From NCBI RefSeq assembly GCF_008373755.1, contig NZ_VUJV01000003.1, positions 744,001 through 808,000 of the forward strand: a DNA stretch of 64,000 bases. Reading direction: 5' to 3'. The notes below the pieces were generated by a model that saw only the letters and a list, made by a program, of their open reading frames with translations, was not told where the DNA came from and ran no database searches. The position numbers and the translations under genes were made by a program. Every line of letters starts with the position of its first letter. Position 1 is the first letter of the stretch. Of this stretch, positions 1-8,767 are shown one piece after another. The DNA is from Nocardioides humilatus. Its GTDB lineage: Bacteria > Actinomycetota > Actinomycetes > Propionibacteriales > Nocardioidaceae.

Positions 1-345
1 GGTGGGGAGGCGGTCCAGCGCTTCCCTCAGATCGGCGTGGTCCGGGTCGTCGTCCTCGACGTTAGGCCGCGGCGGGTCGAGCCGCGTGATCCGTTCGACC
101 AGGCTGAGCCGGCGCCGAGCAGCCCGCTGCGCGTTGGCGACGCAGCCGCGCGCGACGCCATAGGCCCACGGCAGCGGGTCATCAGTCGGTACGTCGTCGA
201 GCCGCCGCCACAACACGAGGAACACGTCCGCGAGGACGTCGTCGACGGCATCGGCCGGCACCCGGCGCAGGACGTAGCGCCGCAGCGGGTCACCGACGGC
301 ATGCGCGACCCCGCGGAAGCGGGTCTCGCGCTCGGTGCTCGCCAT
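1..345 (-). CDS. ECF-type RNA polymerase sigma factor (partial, runs off left edge)
   Basis: The minus-strand frame starts at the ATG at 343-345 and stays open to the window edge (115 codons seen). Residues about 10-50 look like sigma-70 region 2: an acidic stretch VDDVLADVFLVLWRR matches the core-binding helix that usually reads DAEDLVQEVFLRLWR. PWAYGVARGCVANAQRAARR follows, as expected at the end of region 2. The region 4 DNA-binding part would lie outside the window. ECF factors steer RNA polymerase to a small regulon; the trigger cannot be told here, and any anti-sigma gene would also be outside. Confidence 0.82.
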   Translation of the reverse strand, partial: MASTERETRFRGVAHAVGDPLRRYVLRRVPADAVDDVLADVFLVLWRRLDDVPTDDPLPWAYGVARGCVANAQRAARRRLSLVERITRLDPPRPNVEDDDPDHADLREALDRLPT

Positions 346-400
346 GGTGCTCACACTCCCACCTGTCCGGCACCGGCCCCGGTCTTTCACGTGGGCGGAC

Positions 401-438
401 AAAAAGCACAAGGCCCCCGCCGAAGCGGGGGCCTTGTT
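401..438 (-). terminator. Rho-independent terminator of groEL
   Basis: On the minus strand an 11-bp perfect stem (AAGGCCCCCGC / GCGGGGGCCTT, 410-420 and 425-435) closes a TTCG tetraloop and is followed by a short T tract at 401-405. It sits 56 bases past the groEL stop, so it should end the groEL transcript. This is the clearest intrinsic terminator in the window. Confidence 0.88.
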
Positions 439-491
439 GGTGAAGCGTTGAAGCGGGCGAACTCACCTGCGCAGAAGCTTTTTCGCTTCGC

Positions 492-2327
<1,836 letters not shown>

Positions 2328-2972
2328 TCAGCCCTCGGCGGTCCTGCTCGACAGCGCCCGGTCGACGGCGATCGCACCGAACGCGAGAGCGACCAGGAAG
2401 GCGGAGATGCCGACCACGTTGAGCAGCACGATCCCGTAGCCGTGCTCGCCGACGTCGACGAACGGATAGGGGTACCAGTCGACGAACGCACCACGCACGA
2501 GCGTGTAGCCGAGCCAGGCCACCGGCACGACCAGGAAGGGCAGCACGTCGTCGCGCGTCGCCCGCCCCCGCGGCCCGAAGGCGAGCCAGCCGATCACCGC
2601 GAGGAGCGGTACGACGGTGTGCAGCAGCTTGTCGGCGAGCAGGTCGGCGCCGTCGAGGTCGAGGAGCGGGCGCAGCAGGAAGAAGTGCACGACTCCCCCG
2701 CCGAAGCAGATCACCACCGCGTCGAGGCGCAATGCCCGCCACACCCGGCTGTCGCGGTCGACACCGAAGGCCAGCGTCGCGGTCGACCACGCGACGAGCG
2801 CATTGCTCCAGATCGTCAGGTAGGAGCAATAGCGCAGGACCCGGGTCGCCTCGTCCGGACGGGACGACTCGTCGAGCACCTTGTGGCCCTGGATCACCAG
2901 CACCAGCTGCAGCACCAACGCGAACGCGGTGACGAGGAACGTGAACAGGTGGAACGCGCGGGCCCGGGTCAC
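2328..2972 (-). CDS. Pr6Pr-family integral membrane protein
   Basis: 214 residues with about six hydrophobic segments (for example FLVTAFALVLQLVLVIQG near the start and GIVLLNVVGISAFLVALAFG near the end) separated by short charged loops, as in the FAR-17a/AIG1-like Pr6Pr family of actinobacterial six-helix proteins. The GTG start at 2970-2972 overlaps the TGA of the upstream ATP-grasp gene (GTGA), so the two are probably translationally coupled. Its biochemical role is unknown. Family assignment is from the look of the sequence and the motif WYPYPFVDV before the last helix. Confidence 0.7.
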   Translation of the reverse strand: MTRARAFHLFTFLVTAFALVLQLVLVIQGHKVLDESSRPDEATRVLRYCSYLTIWSNALVAWSTATLAFGVDRDSRVWRALRLDAVVICFGGGVVHFFLLRPLLDLDGADLLADKLLHTVVPLLAVIGWLAFGPRGRATRDDVLPFLVVPVAWLGYTLVRGAFVDWYPYPFVDVGEHGYGIVLLNVVGISAFLVALAFGAIAVDRALSSRTAEG

Positions 2973-3832
2973 GTGCTCAATGTAGAGGCGACGAAGTCCG
3001 CGAAGGGCTCGGCGATCGACGGGTCGACGTCGAGGTAGAGGCCGGGCTCGATGAGCTCGAGCTCGCTGACCGCCCACTCCCCCTGCCACTCCATCAGGTC
3101 GACGCGCCCGTAGGGCAGGTCCACGCCCCGCAGCCGGGCTGCAGCCGCGACAGCAGCCTCGGCGACTGCGGCCCGCGCGGGGTCGAGCGCGACGGGGCGG
3201 CTGGTGCCGCCGTACTGCTCGTGGACGCGGACTTCCGACTCGGCGCCGTCGGCGACGGACTTGTCGACCTGCGCGACGGCTTGCCCGGCGAAGACGTAGA
3301 CCGAGGTCTCCCCGAGGGTGCGCACGGACTCGACGAGAGGCTGGACGGTCCACGGTCCGGCAGCGAGACCCTCGAGCCTCGGATCCTCGATGCTCGTCGC
3401 GACCACGACGCCCTTGCCGCCGGCGCCCACCCGCGGCTTGATGAGGACGGTGCCCCAGCGGTCGAGCGCGGCGACCAGGCCAGGGACGAGGGCCTCGTCG
3501 TCGAGCAGTGCGGTCGGTACGACGGGCACGTGGTCGGCTAGCTCGACGAGGTAGGCCTTGTCGGCGCTCCACGCGAAGACGTCGGCACCGTTGAGCAGCC
3601 GCGTCACACCCTCGACCCGACGGGCCCAGTCCAGGAAGGCGGGCAGTCGGCGGTGGTAGTCCCACGTCGAACGTACGGCGACCAGGTCGGCCGCGGCCCA
3701 GTCGACCGCGGGGTCGTCCCAGCAGACCCAGCGTGCGTCGATGCCACGAGCGGCGAGCGCGGGGGCAAGGACGTCGCCGCCGGGCTCGCCCGCCGGCATC
3801 AGGTTGAACGTGACGAGAAGGACGTGGGGCAC
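2969..3832 (-). CDS. ATP-grasp domain enzyme (RimK/glutathione-synthetase-like)
   Basis: 287 residues. The ATP-grasp phosphate-binding part is visible as VLIKPRVGAGGKGVVVA (about residues 136-152), followed by WTVQPLVESVRTLGETSVYV and the late metal-binding segment SELELIEPGLYLDVDP. Such proteins join a carboxylate to an amine with ATP through an acyl-phosphate; the substrate here cannot be read from sequence. It is the first gene of a two-gene unit with the six-helix membrane protein downstream (4-base overlap). The ATG at 3830-3832 gives the typical start MPHVLLVTFNLMPAGEPGG, where the Rossmann-like pre-ATP-grasp domain begins. Confidence 0.8.
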   Translation of the reverse strand: MPHVLLVTFNLMPAGEPGGDVLAPALAARGIDARWVCWDDPAVDWAAADLVAVRSTWDYHRRLPAFLDWARRVEGVTRLLNGADVFAWSADKAYLVELADHVPVVPTALLDDEALVPGLVAALDRWGTVLIKPRVGAGGKGVVVATSIEDPRLEGLAAGPWTVQPLVESVRTLGETSVYVFAGQAVAQVDKSVADGAESEVRVHEQYGGTSRPVALDPARAAVAEAAVAAAARLRGVDLPYGRVDLMEWQGEWAVSELELIEPGLYLDVDPSIAEPFADFVASTLST

Positions 3833-3851
3833 CGCGGCACCCTACGCCGGA

Positions 3852-4031
3852 CTACATGCCCGAGGTCTGGTTGCGCCGTCCGTTGGAGATGGCCGTGATG
3901 ACCCCGTAGTTGGCGTTGGTGTCGCCCTTGCTGTCGCGACCCTTCTTGCCCACACCTGGGCCGAACTCGGCGTAGAGGGCACAGAACACCAGGAACGCGA
4001 CGACGGCACCCACAGCCACGAACCACCACAT
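3852..4031 (-). CDS. small single-span membrane protein (59 aa), unknown function
   Basis: An ATG at 4029-4031 preceded by AAGGAG opens a 59-residue frame: MWWFVAVGAVVAFLVFCALYA forms one membrane helix, and a polar tail rich in Gly, Lys and Asn follows. The good ribosome site and the position just behind the SGNH hydrolase gene support it as real. Most likely an anchored small protein with a cytoplasmic or extracytoplasmic tail. I do not recognise the family. Confidence 0.6.
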   Translation of the reverse strand: MWWFVAVGAVVAFLVFCALYAEFGPGVGKKGRDSKGDTNANYGVITAISNGRRNQTSGM

Positions 4032-4054
4032 GGGCCTACTCCTTCTCGAGGATT

Positions 4055-4072
4055 CTTTACTTTCCAGTAAAG
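4055..4072 (-). other. AT-rich stem-loop at the SGNH hydrolase stop codon
   Basis: A perfect 7-bp stem CTTTACT/AGTAAAG closes a GGAA (GNRA-type) tetraloop on the minus-strand RNA. It includes the TAA stop of the SGNH hydrolase and lies about 13 bases before the ribosome site of the small gene downstream. No T tract follows, so it is more likely an intercistronic processing or attenuation hairpin than a full terminator. Confidence 0.45.
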
Positions 4073-4887
4073 CCGTTCGCGTCGACCGAAGCCAGAGGGA
4101 TCCCCCTCGATTCATAGGCAGCAAGCACGGTCGGCAGCACCGCCTTGGCGGTGCGCTTGTAGCCCAGCGCGCTCGGATGGAACCGGTCGATGCTGAACAT
4201 CTCGTCCGGATTCGTGAGGAAGAACGGCCCCACCACGCGCGCGAGCACGACCACGTGCGCTCCCGCACGGCTGGCCGCCTCGCCCTGCGCCGCCGCCAGC
4301 TGTCGTGACAGCCGTGAGCCCAGCGCGCGCAGTGGCTGGGGCACCTCGCGCAGCGCACCCAGGTCCGGGCACGTGCCGACCACGACAACGGCGCCGCGCG
4401 AGCGCAGCCGGAGGACCGCCTTCTCGAGGTGGTCCACCGACTCCGTGACCGGGATCCGGTGGGTGACGTCGTTGCCGCCGACGACGATGACCGCCACGTC
4501 AGGCCGGTACGACGACGGCAGCCCGTCGAGCTGCCCGGCCAGCGCCGAGGATTCCGAGCCCACGACGGCAGCGGTGCGCAGGTCGACCGAGCGGTGGAGC
4601 TCCTTGGCGAGCCCCCGCGCGATGCGAGCGCCGAGGGTGTCCTTGCGGCGCTCCGCACCGAGGCCCGCCGCGATCGAGTCACCGAGGACGAGGAGGCGCA
4701 GCGGGTCGCCGTACGTCTTCTTCCACCGGCGGTCCGCGTCGATGGCGTCCTCCCCCAGCGGCTTGCCGATCCGTCGGCGGGCGATGGCCGCCTGCCGCCG
4801 CAGCACCTCGCGTCCACCGCCGGCCGCCGTCAGTCCGATCCCCGCGAGGACGACGACCGCCCCTGCACCTGTGCGCTTGCTGATCAC
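4057..4887 (-). CDS. SGNH/GDSL-family hydrolase (esterase or acyl-hydrolase)
   Basis: The SGNH blocks appear in order: LLVLGDSIAAG (catalytic Ser block), IVVGGNDV (Gly/Asn oxyanion block) and IDRFHPSALGY (Asp and His near the C-terminus). An N-terminal hydrophobic stretch (AGAVVVLAGIGLTAAG) suggests a membrane anchor with the enzyme outside the cytoplasm. The family removes acyl groups from lipids, glycans or small esters; the substrate is unknown. GTG at 4885-4887 is taken as start; a TTG 12 bases upstream is possible. The two small genes that follow run in the same direction. Confidence 0.88.
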   Translation of the reverse strand: MISKRTGAGAVVVLAGIGLTAAGGGREVLRRQAAIARRRIGKPLGEDAIDADRRWKKTYGDPLRLLVLGDSIAAGLGAERRKDTLGARIARGLAKELHRSVDLRTAAVVGSESSALAGQLDGLPSSYRPDVAVIVVGGNDVTHRIPVTESVDHLEKAVLRLRSRGAVVVVGTCPDLGALREVPQPLRALGSRLSRQLAAAQGEAASRAGAHVVVLARVVGPFFLTNPDEMFSIDRFHPSALGYKRTAKAVLPTVLAAYESRGIPLASVDANGFTGK

Positions 4888-4945
4888 GAGGCCTGTCAAT
4901 CAGACCGACCTGAACCGTTGGTGGCGGCGCGGTGGCGGGTCGGTG

Positions 4946-5413
4946 TCAGGTCGCGACGACGATCTCTGGTTCGTGGGTCACGGGGAAGTTGACCGAGGCG
5001 GCAATGAAGCAGTTGTCGCTCGCCTCGTGGTGGATCTCGCGCGCGAGGTCGACCTGGGCCGCGTCGGTGATGGTCACGCGCGGCCGGAGCACGACCGAGG
5101 TGAAGCGCCCACCCTGGCCGACCTGGCTCATCGTGCCGATCGGGTCGTCGCTGTAGTCGGTCACGACGATCCCGTGGTTGACGGCGGAGTGCAGGTAGGA
5201 CAGCAAGTGGCACTGCGCGAGGGCGGCGAGGAGCAGCTCCTCGGGGTTCCAACGGGTGCGGTCACCGCGGAAGGTCGGGTCGGCCGAGCCGAGAAGGTCG
5301 GGTTTGCCCTCGGCGGTCAGCACACAGTCACGGCTGTAGTCGCGGTAGCCGCTCGTGCCGGTGCCGCGGTTGCCGGTCCACGTCAGCCCGAGCGCGTAGT
5401 CATGATCGGTCAC
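4946..5413 (-). CDS. OsmC/Ohr-family peroxiredoxin-like protein
   Basis: 155 residues. The two family cysteines are present: one in LLLAALAQCHLLSYL and one in ASDNCFIAASVNFPV near the C-terminus. OsmC-type proteins reduce organic hydroperoxides in the cytoplasm using this Cys pair. NPEELLLAAL is the typical entry to the first Cys helix. The long N-terminal part (MTDHDYALGLTWTGNRGTGT) fits the OsmC branch better than Ohr. GTG at 5411-5413 is the start. It is separated by 12 bases from the secreted-protein gene upstream. Likely part of the oxidative-stress defence together with the SoxR and MsrB genes elsewhere in the window. Confidence 0.88.
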   Translation of the reverse strand: MTDHDYALGLTWTGNRGTGTSGYRDYSRDCVLTAEGKPDLLGSADPTFRGDRTRWNPEELLLAALAQCHLLSYLHSAVNHGIVVTDYSDDPIGTMSQVGQGGRFTSVVLRPRVTITDAAQVDLAREIHHEASDNCFIAASVNFPVTHEPEIVVAT

Positions 5414-5425
5414 CCGACCAGTCTT

Positions 5426-6343
5426 TCAGGCGGCCGCGTGCACCATCAGGTAGGCGTAGACCTCCGTCAGCAGCGTCGTGCCGATCTTGGAGTAGGGGAC
5501 CCGGAAGGTCTGTCGACAGCTCGAGGGAGCCAGCGCGACGTATTTGATCGCGACCGTGAGCTCCTTGTACTTGCCCGGAGCCAGCGACGGGGTCACGTAG
5601 TGCCCGCTGACCGCATCTGCCGTGACATCGACGGAACCGGCCTTGACCGTGGTCGAGTAGTACGCGTTGCACGACGCCACGTTGTCCAGGTAGAGACCGA
5701 TCTCGGTGCTCGACGCGCTGTCGTTCTTGAGGCGCACCTTGTAGGACGCCGTCTGGCCGAGCTTGAGGGCCGGCGCCGTGGCGATCTGCGCGCTGACGTC
5801 ACCACCGACGAACGGCTGACTGCCGTTGTGGGCGTAGAGCGCGTAGCCGTTGCCGCTCGACTTCGGCGCCCTGATCTCGGTGTCGAGGATGACCTGGCTC
5901 AGGTTTGAGGTGTTGTTGGTCGCGTAGAGGAAGACCTGGGTGAGCAGCGACGTCTGCGTGGTGCCTGCGATGGGGGTCGTCTTCAGCGCGATGGTCTGCG
6001 CGGCCCCGGGCTCGATCGGCGCCGTGAAGTAGCCGTCGGGGCCGACGGCGAGCGGTGTCAGGCGCAGGCTGCCGGTAGTCGCCTCGACGGTCAGGTGCGA
6101 GTCGGCGAAGACCTTGACGTTGTACTGCGCGACCGACGTCCCGGTGTTGACCACCTTCAGCGAGAAGGTGACCCCTTTCCCGGGCGACGTCGCAAGGGAG
6201 ACCGTCGCGCCGCTCACGGTGTAGACCGAGCCTGGACCTTTGACCTGGAGTCGGCCGTCGAGGTTGACGGCCTCCGCCGGCGCGACGAGCGCCAGCATGA
6301 CGAGCGCACCGGCCACGCAGGCCACCAGCAGTCGACGGAGCAT
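5426..6343 (-). CDS. exported protein of unknown function (305 aa)
   Basis: A signal peptide is clear: MLRRLLVACVAGALVMLALV then APAEAV, with probable cleavage after AEA. The mature part is rich in Thr, Ser, Val and Asn and made of beta-like stretches (VTFSLKVVNTGTSVAQYNVKV, KLGQTASYKVRLKNDSAS), which looks like two or three CARDB/DUF11-style immunoglobulin-like domains. Two cysteines (VASCNAYY and PSSCRQTF) could form a disulfide. Function unknown; possibly a surface protein. ATG 6341-6343 is chosen because it places the signal peptide at the N-terminus. Confidence 0.75.
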   Translation of the reverse strand: MLRRLLVACVAGALVMLALVAPAEAVNLDGRLQVKGPGSVYTVSGATVSLATSPGKGVTFSLKVVNTGTSVAQYNVKVFADSHLTVEATTGSLRLTPLAVGPDGYFTAPIEPGAAQTIALKTTPIAGTTQTSLLTQVFLYATNNTSNLSQVILDTEIRAPKSSGNGYALYAHNGSQPFVGGDVSAQIATAPALKLGQTASYKVRLKNDSASSTEIGLYLDNVASCNAYYSTTVKAGSVDVTADAVSGHYVTPSLAPGKYKELTVAIKYVALAPSSCRQTFRVPYSKIGTTLLTEVYAYLMVHAAA

Positions 6344-6404
6344 GTGTCGGACGCTACTCGCGCAGAAGCGCGACCCGCATCGGCCGAGCGAACGAGTGCG
6401 CGGC

Positions 6405-6797
6405 TCAGACCGCCAGCCGGCCGGCGTAGGCGAAGTCGTAGCCGGCACAGAGCGGGGCATACCGGCCGGGCAGCCGGGAGTCGTCGCTCGGCCCCTGGAG
6501 GAAGTCGAAGAGCGCGTGGGAGGCCCAGCCGGCGGCGACGAGCCGGCGCCCGGTCGCGCTGTCGGCTTTGACAGCCGCCGCGGTCAGCGCCGTCGTCGCG
6601 AGTACGACGCCCGCCTCGACCCCGATGCCGGGGCCGATCTCGCGGCGGGCAGCCGGGTAGATCACCGCGGCGCCGACCAGTGCGACGCCCGCAGTGGCGA
6701 CGCCACCGCGGCCGTCGAAGCGACGGACGGCGTGGGCGGAGGCCCAGCCCAGCACGGCACCAGCGACGAGGGCTGAGGCGGCGCGGGTGGTGCTCAT
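6405..6797 (-). CDS. predicted membrane protein, unknown function (130 aa)
   Basis: 130 residues with about four hydrophobic helices: ALVAGAVLGWASAHAV, TAGVALVGAAVIYPAA, GVVLATTALTAAAV and the WASHALFDFLQGP region. The C-terminal segment RYAPLCAGYDFAYAGRLAV is conserved-looking but I cannot name the family. It follows the MetO-like carrier gene after only 4 bases, so it is probably co-transcribed with the metM-metO unit, although nothing in it suggests a role in sulfur transfer. Confidence 0.65.
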   Translation of the reverse strand: MSTTRAASALVAGAVLGWASAHAVRRFDGRGGVATAGVALVGAAVIYPAARREIGPGIGVEAGVVLATTALTAAAVKADSATGRRLVAAGWASHALFDFLQGPSDDSRLPGRYAPLCAGYDFAYAGRLAV

Positions 6798-6801
6798 CGG
6801 A

Positions 6802-7080
6802 TCAGCAGCCGCCGGCGACCGCGGGGATCACCGAGATCTCGGTGCCGTCCGGGGTCGGGGTGAGCAGGTCGTCCTGGAAGCGCACGTCGTCGTTGCCGAC
6901 GTAGACGTTGACGAACCGGCGGAGCTTGCCGTCCTCGTCGAGGATCCGGCCCTTGACACCGGGGAAACGGGCGTCGAGGTCATCGATGACCTCGGCGAGG
7001 TTGGTGCCCTCGGCCTTCACCTCGGAGTCGCCGCCGGTGTAGGTGCGCAGGATCGTCGGGATCCGGACGCTCACGCTCAT
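6802..7080 (-). CDS. metO: MoaD/ThiS-family sulfur-carrier protein, likely MetO
   Basis: 92 residues with the ubiquitin-like fold pattern of CysO/MoaD proteins: VSVRIPTILRTYTGG, NLAEVIDDLDARFPG, FVNVYVGNDDVRF and the tail ISVIPAVAGGC. Carriers of this family hold sulfur as a thiocarboxylate on a C-terminal Gly-Gly. Here a Cys follows the Gly-Gly, so a JAMM-type peptidase would have to trim it first. It lies 25 bases behind the threonine-synthase-like gene, and both are under a SAM riboswitch. That matches the MetM/MetO arrangement described in Streptomyces, where the carrier feeds sulfur to homocysteine. CysO (cysteine synthesis) is the alternative, but there is no cysM or mec here. Confidence 0.75.
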   Translation of the reverse strand: MSVSVRIPTILRTYTGGDSEVKAEGTNLAEVIDDLDARFPGVKGRILDEDGKLRRFVNVYVGNDDVRFQDDLLTPTPDGTEISVIPAVAGGC

Positions 7081-7105
7081 GCTCTTGGTTTCCTTCTGTC
7101 GGGGA

Positions 7106-8395
7106 TCAGAGGCCGGTGGCCTTGAAGGCGGCGTAGGTCGGGGCGATGGTCGCCGCGGCGCTCACCTGACCGGAGACCGCGTCGAGGGTCTTGAGGCCGT
7201 GACCGGTGTTGATGACGACGGTCTCGAGCGTGGGGTCCAGGACGCCCGTCTCGACGAGCTTCTTCGTCACTGCGACGGTGGTGCCGCCCGCGGTCTCGGT
7301 GAAGATGCCCTCGGTGCGGGCGAGCTGCACGATGCCCGCGCGGATCTCGTCGTCGGTGACCTCCTCGACGGCACCGTCGGTGCGGCGGGTGATGTCGAGG
7401 ACGTAGATGCCGTCGGCGGGGTTGCCGATCGCGAGGCTCTTGGCGATGGTGTCGGGCTTGACCGGGCGGATCGCGTCGGTGCCGGCCTTGTAGGCGGTGG
7501 CGACCGGGCCGCAGCCCTCGGCCTGCGCGCCGAAGACGCGGTAGGGCTTGTCCTCGACGAGGCCGAGCTTGATGAGCTCCTGGAAGGCCTTGTCGACCTT
7601 CGTCAGCTGCGAGCCGGACGCGACCGGGATGACGATCTGGTCGGGCAGGCGCCAGCCGAGCTGCTCGGCGATCTCGTAGCCCAGGGTCTTGGAGCCCTCG
7701 GCGTAGTAGGGGCGGACGTTGACGTTGACGAACGCCCAGCCCTCCTCCTCGCCGGCGATCTCGGAGGCGAGCTTGTTGACGTCGTCGTAGTTGCCGTCGA
7801 CGGCGACGAGGTTCTCGGTGAAGATCGCCGAGTTGACCTGCTTGGGCTGCTCGAGGTTGCTCGGGATGAAGACCACGGTCTTGATGCCGGCGCGAGCGCC
7901 CGCAGCGGCGACCGCGTTGGCGAGGTTGCCGGTCGAGGGGCAGGCGAAGACCTTCGCGTCGAGCTCGCGGGCTGCGCTCAGGGCGCAGGCGACGACGCGG
8001 TCCTTGAAGGAGTTGGTCGGGTTGGTCGAGTCGTCCTTGACCCAGAGCTTCTCGATGCCGAGCTCACGGCCGAGGTTGTCGGCCTTGAGCAGCCGGGTGA
8101 AACCGGGCTCGGTGTTGGGGCTGGACTCGATGTCGGTGGGCACCGGCAGGAGCGCCTTGTAGCGCCAGATGTTGGCCGGGCCGGCCTCGATCTCCTCGCG
8201 GGTGATCGCCGGCAGTTCGTAGGCCACCTCGAGAGGGCCGAAGCACTCCGGGCAGGCGTAGAACGGGCCGAGCGCCACCTGGTGGCCGCACTCGCGGCAG
8301 GCGAGGGCGACGGCGTTGCCGAAGGCACCTTCACGGGGGCCGTTGGACGGGGTCGGGTCGACGGGACAGTCGGCCTCGGTCACGACAGCGCTCAC
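7106..8395 (-). CDS. metM: threonine-synthase-family PLP enzyme, likely homocysteine synthase MetM
   Basis: 429 residues of fold-type II PLP enzyme. A zinc ribbon opens it (C33, C36, C48, C51), then the PLP lysine in TNSFKDR (K131) and the phosphate-cradle segment STGNLANAVAAAG. The family acts on O-phosphohomoserine. Threonine synthase adds water; the related MetM makes homocysteine with sulfur from a MetO-type carrier. Control by a SAM riboswitch and an adjoining carrier gene favour MetM, because SAM repression makes sense for methionine synthesis. A plain thrC role is still possible. GTG 8393-8395 is the start, with AAGGAGG just upstream touching the riboswitch. Confidence 0.8.
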   Translation of the reverse strand: MSAVVTEADCPVDPTPSNGPREGAFGNAVALACRECGHQVALGPFYACPECFGPLEVAYELPAITREEIEAGPANIWRYKALLPVPTDIESSPNTEPGFTRLLKADNLGRELGIEKLWVKDDSTNPTNSFKDRVVACALSAARELDAKVFACPSTGNLANAVAAAGARAGIKTVVFIPSNLEQPKQVNSAIFTENLVAVDGNYDDVNKLASEIAGEEEGWAFVNVNVRPYYAEGSKTLGYEIAEQLGWRLPDQIVIPVASGSQLTKVDKAFQELIKLGLVEDKPYRVFGAQAEGCGPVATAYKAGTDAIRPVKPDTIAKSLAIGNPADGIYVLDITRRTDGAVEEVTDDEIRAGIVQLARTEGIFTETAGGTTVAVTKKLVETGVLDPTLETVVINTGHGLKTLDAVSGQVSAAATIAPTYAAFKATGL

Positions 8396-8406
8396 AGTTC
8401 CTCCTT

Positions 8407-8557
8407 CTCATCTGCCCCGTGGCGTCTTTCGCACCGGGTCGGATTTGGCACCGTTTCCACTTTCCGTTCCCCCCTCTGTCGAAGCAGGTGGGCGGCGGAG
8501 GTTGGTGGCGGTTGCCGGGACTTCGCAGGGCCGTTCCCTCAGTCCCTCTGGATGAGC
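8407..8557 (-). promoter_or_regulatory. SAM riboswitch (SAM-I/SAM-IV clan) of metM-metO
   Basis: The minus-strand leader carries the S-box core: GCTCATCCAGAGGGACTGAG at its 5' end, ACGGCCCTGCGAAGTCCCGG followed by CAACC, then GGTGCCAAATCC and a closing AGATGAG. The ends CTCATC (8551-8556) and GATGAG (8407-8412) pair as P1. The ribosome site AAGGAGG begins within two bases of the 3' P1 strand, so SAM binding probably hides it and blocks translation. SAM-I and SAM-IV share this core, and which subclass applies needs a covariance model. Confidence 0.88.
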
Positions 8558-8605
8558 AACACCGAATGTATCGGCCGGATGGGCATCCCACCGAATCGAG
8601 ATTCC

Positions 8606-8634
8606 GACATACGAGACACGTGTCCACGATGCAA
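8606..8634 (-). promoter_or_regulatory. predicted promoter of the SAM-riboswitch leader
   Basis: TTGCAT (complement of 8629-8634) and TATGTC (complement of 8606-8611) are 17 bases apart on the minus strand. Transcription would start near 8598, about 40 bases before the riboswitch core and 200 bases before the metM start codon. Confidence 0.5.
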
Positions 8635-8711
8635 GACGCTCAGGTCCGCGAAGAAGTGGCGCTGCGGTTGTCGATCCAGCGCGCTCTCGCGCGACGCCCT
8701 CTGATCGGCGT

Positions 8712-8767
8712 CGCACCTGACGGACGTGTCGCGAAATCGCCGAATCGCGACATCTACGTCAGGTGCG
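8712..8767 (-). terminator. long inverted repeat at the otsB 3' end
   Basis: Arms CGCACCTGACG (8712-8722) and CGTCAGGTGCG (8757-8767) are perfect complements. After a symmetric 4x4 internal loop a second 7-bp stem TGTCGCG/CGCGACA follows, closing a 12-base loop. The hairpin spans the otsB stop codon and stands upstream of the SAM leader. There is no T tract, so it would be a non-canonical (hairpin-only) terminator or an mRNA 3'-end stabiliser that keeps otsB and metM transcripts apart. Confidence 0.5.

Noticed and set aside
7106-8395. Plain threonine synthase with unrelated carrier
   Set aside because: Not excluded, but the SAM riboswitch and the adjacent carrier fit homocysteine synthesis better, so it is the second choice.
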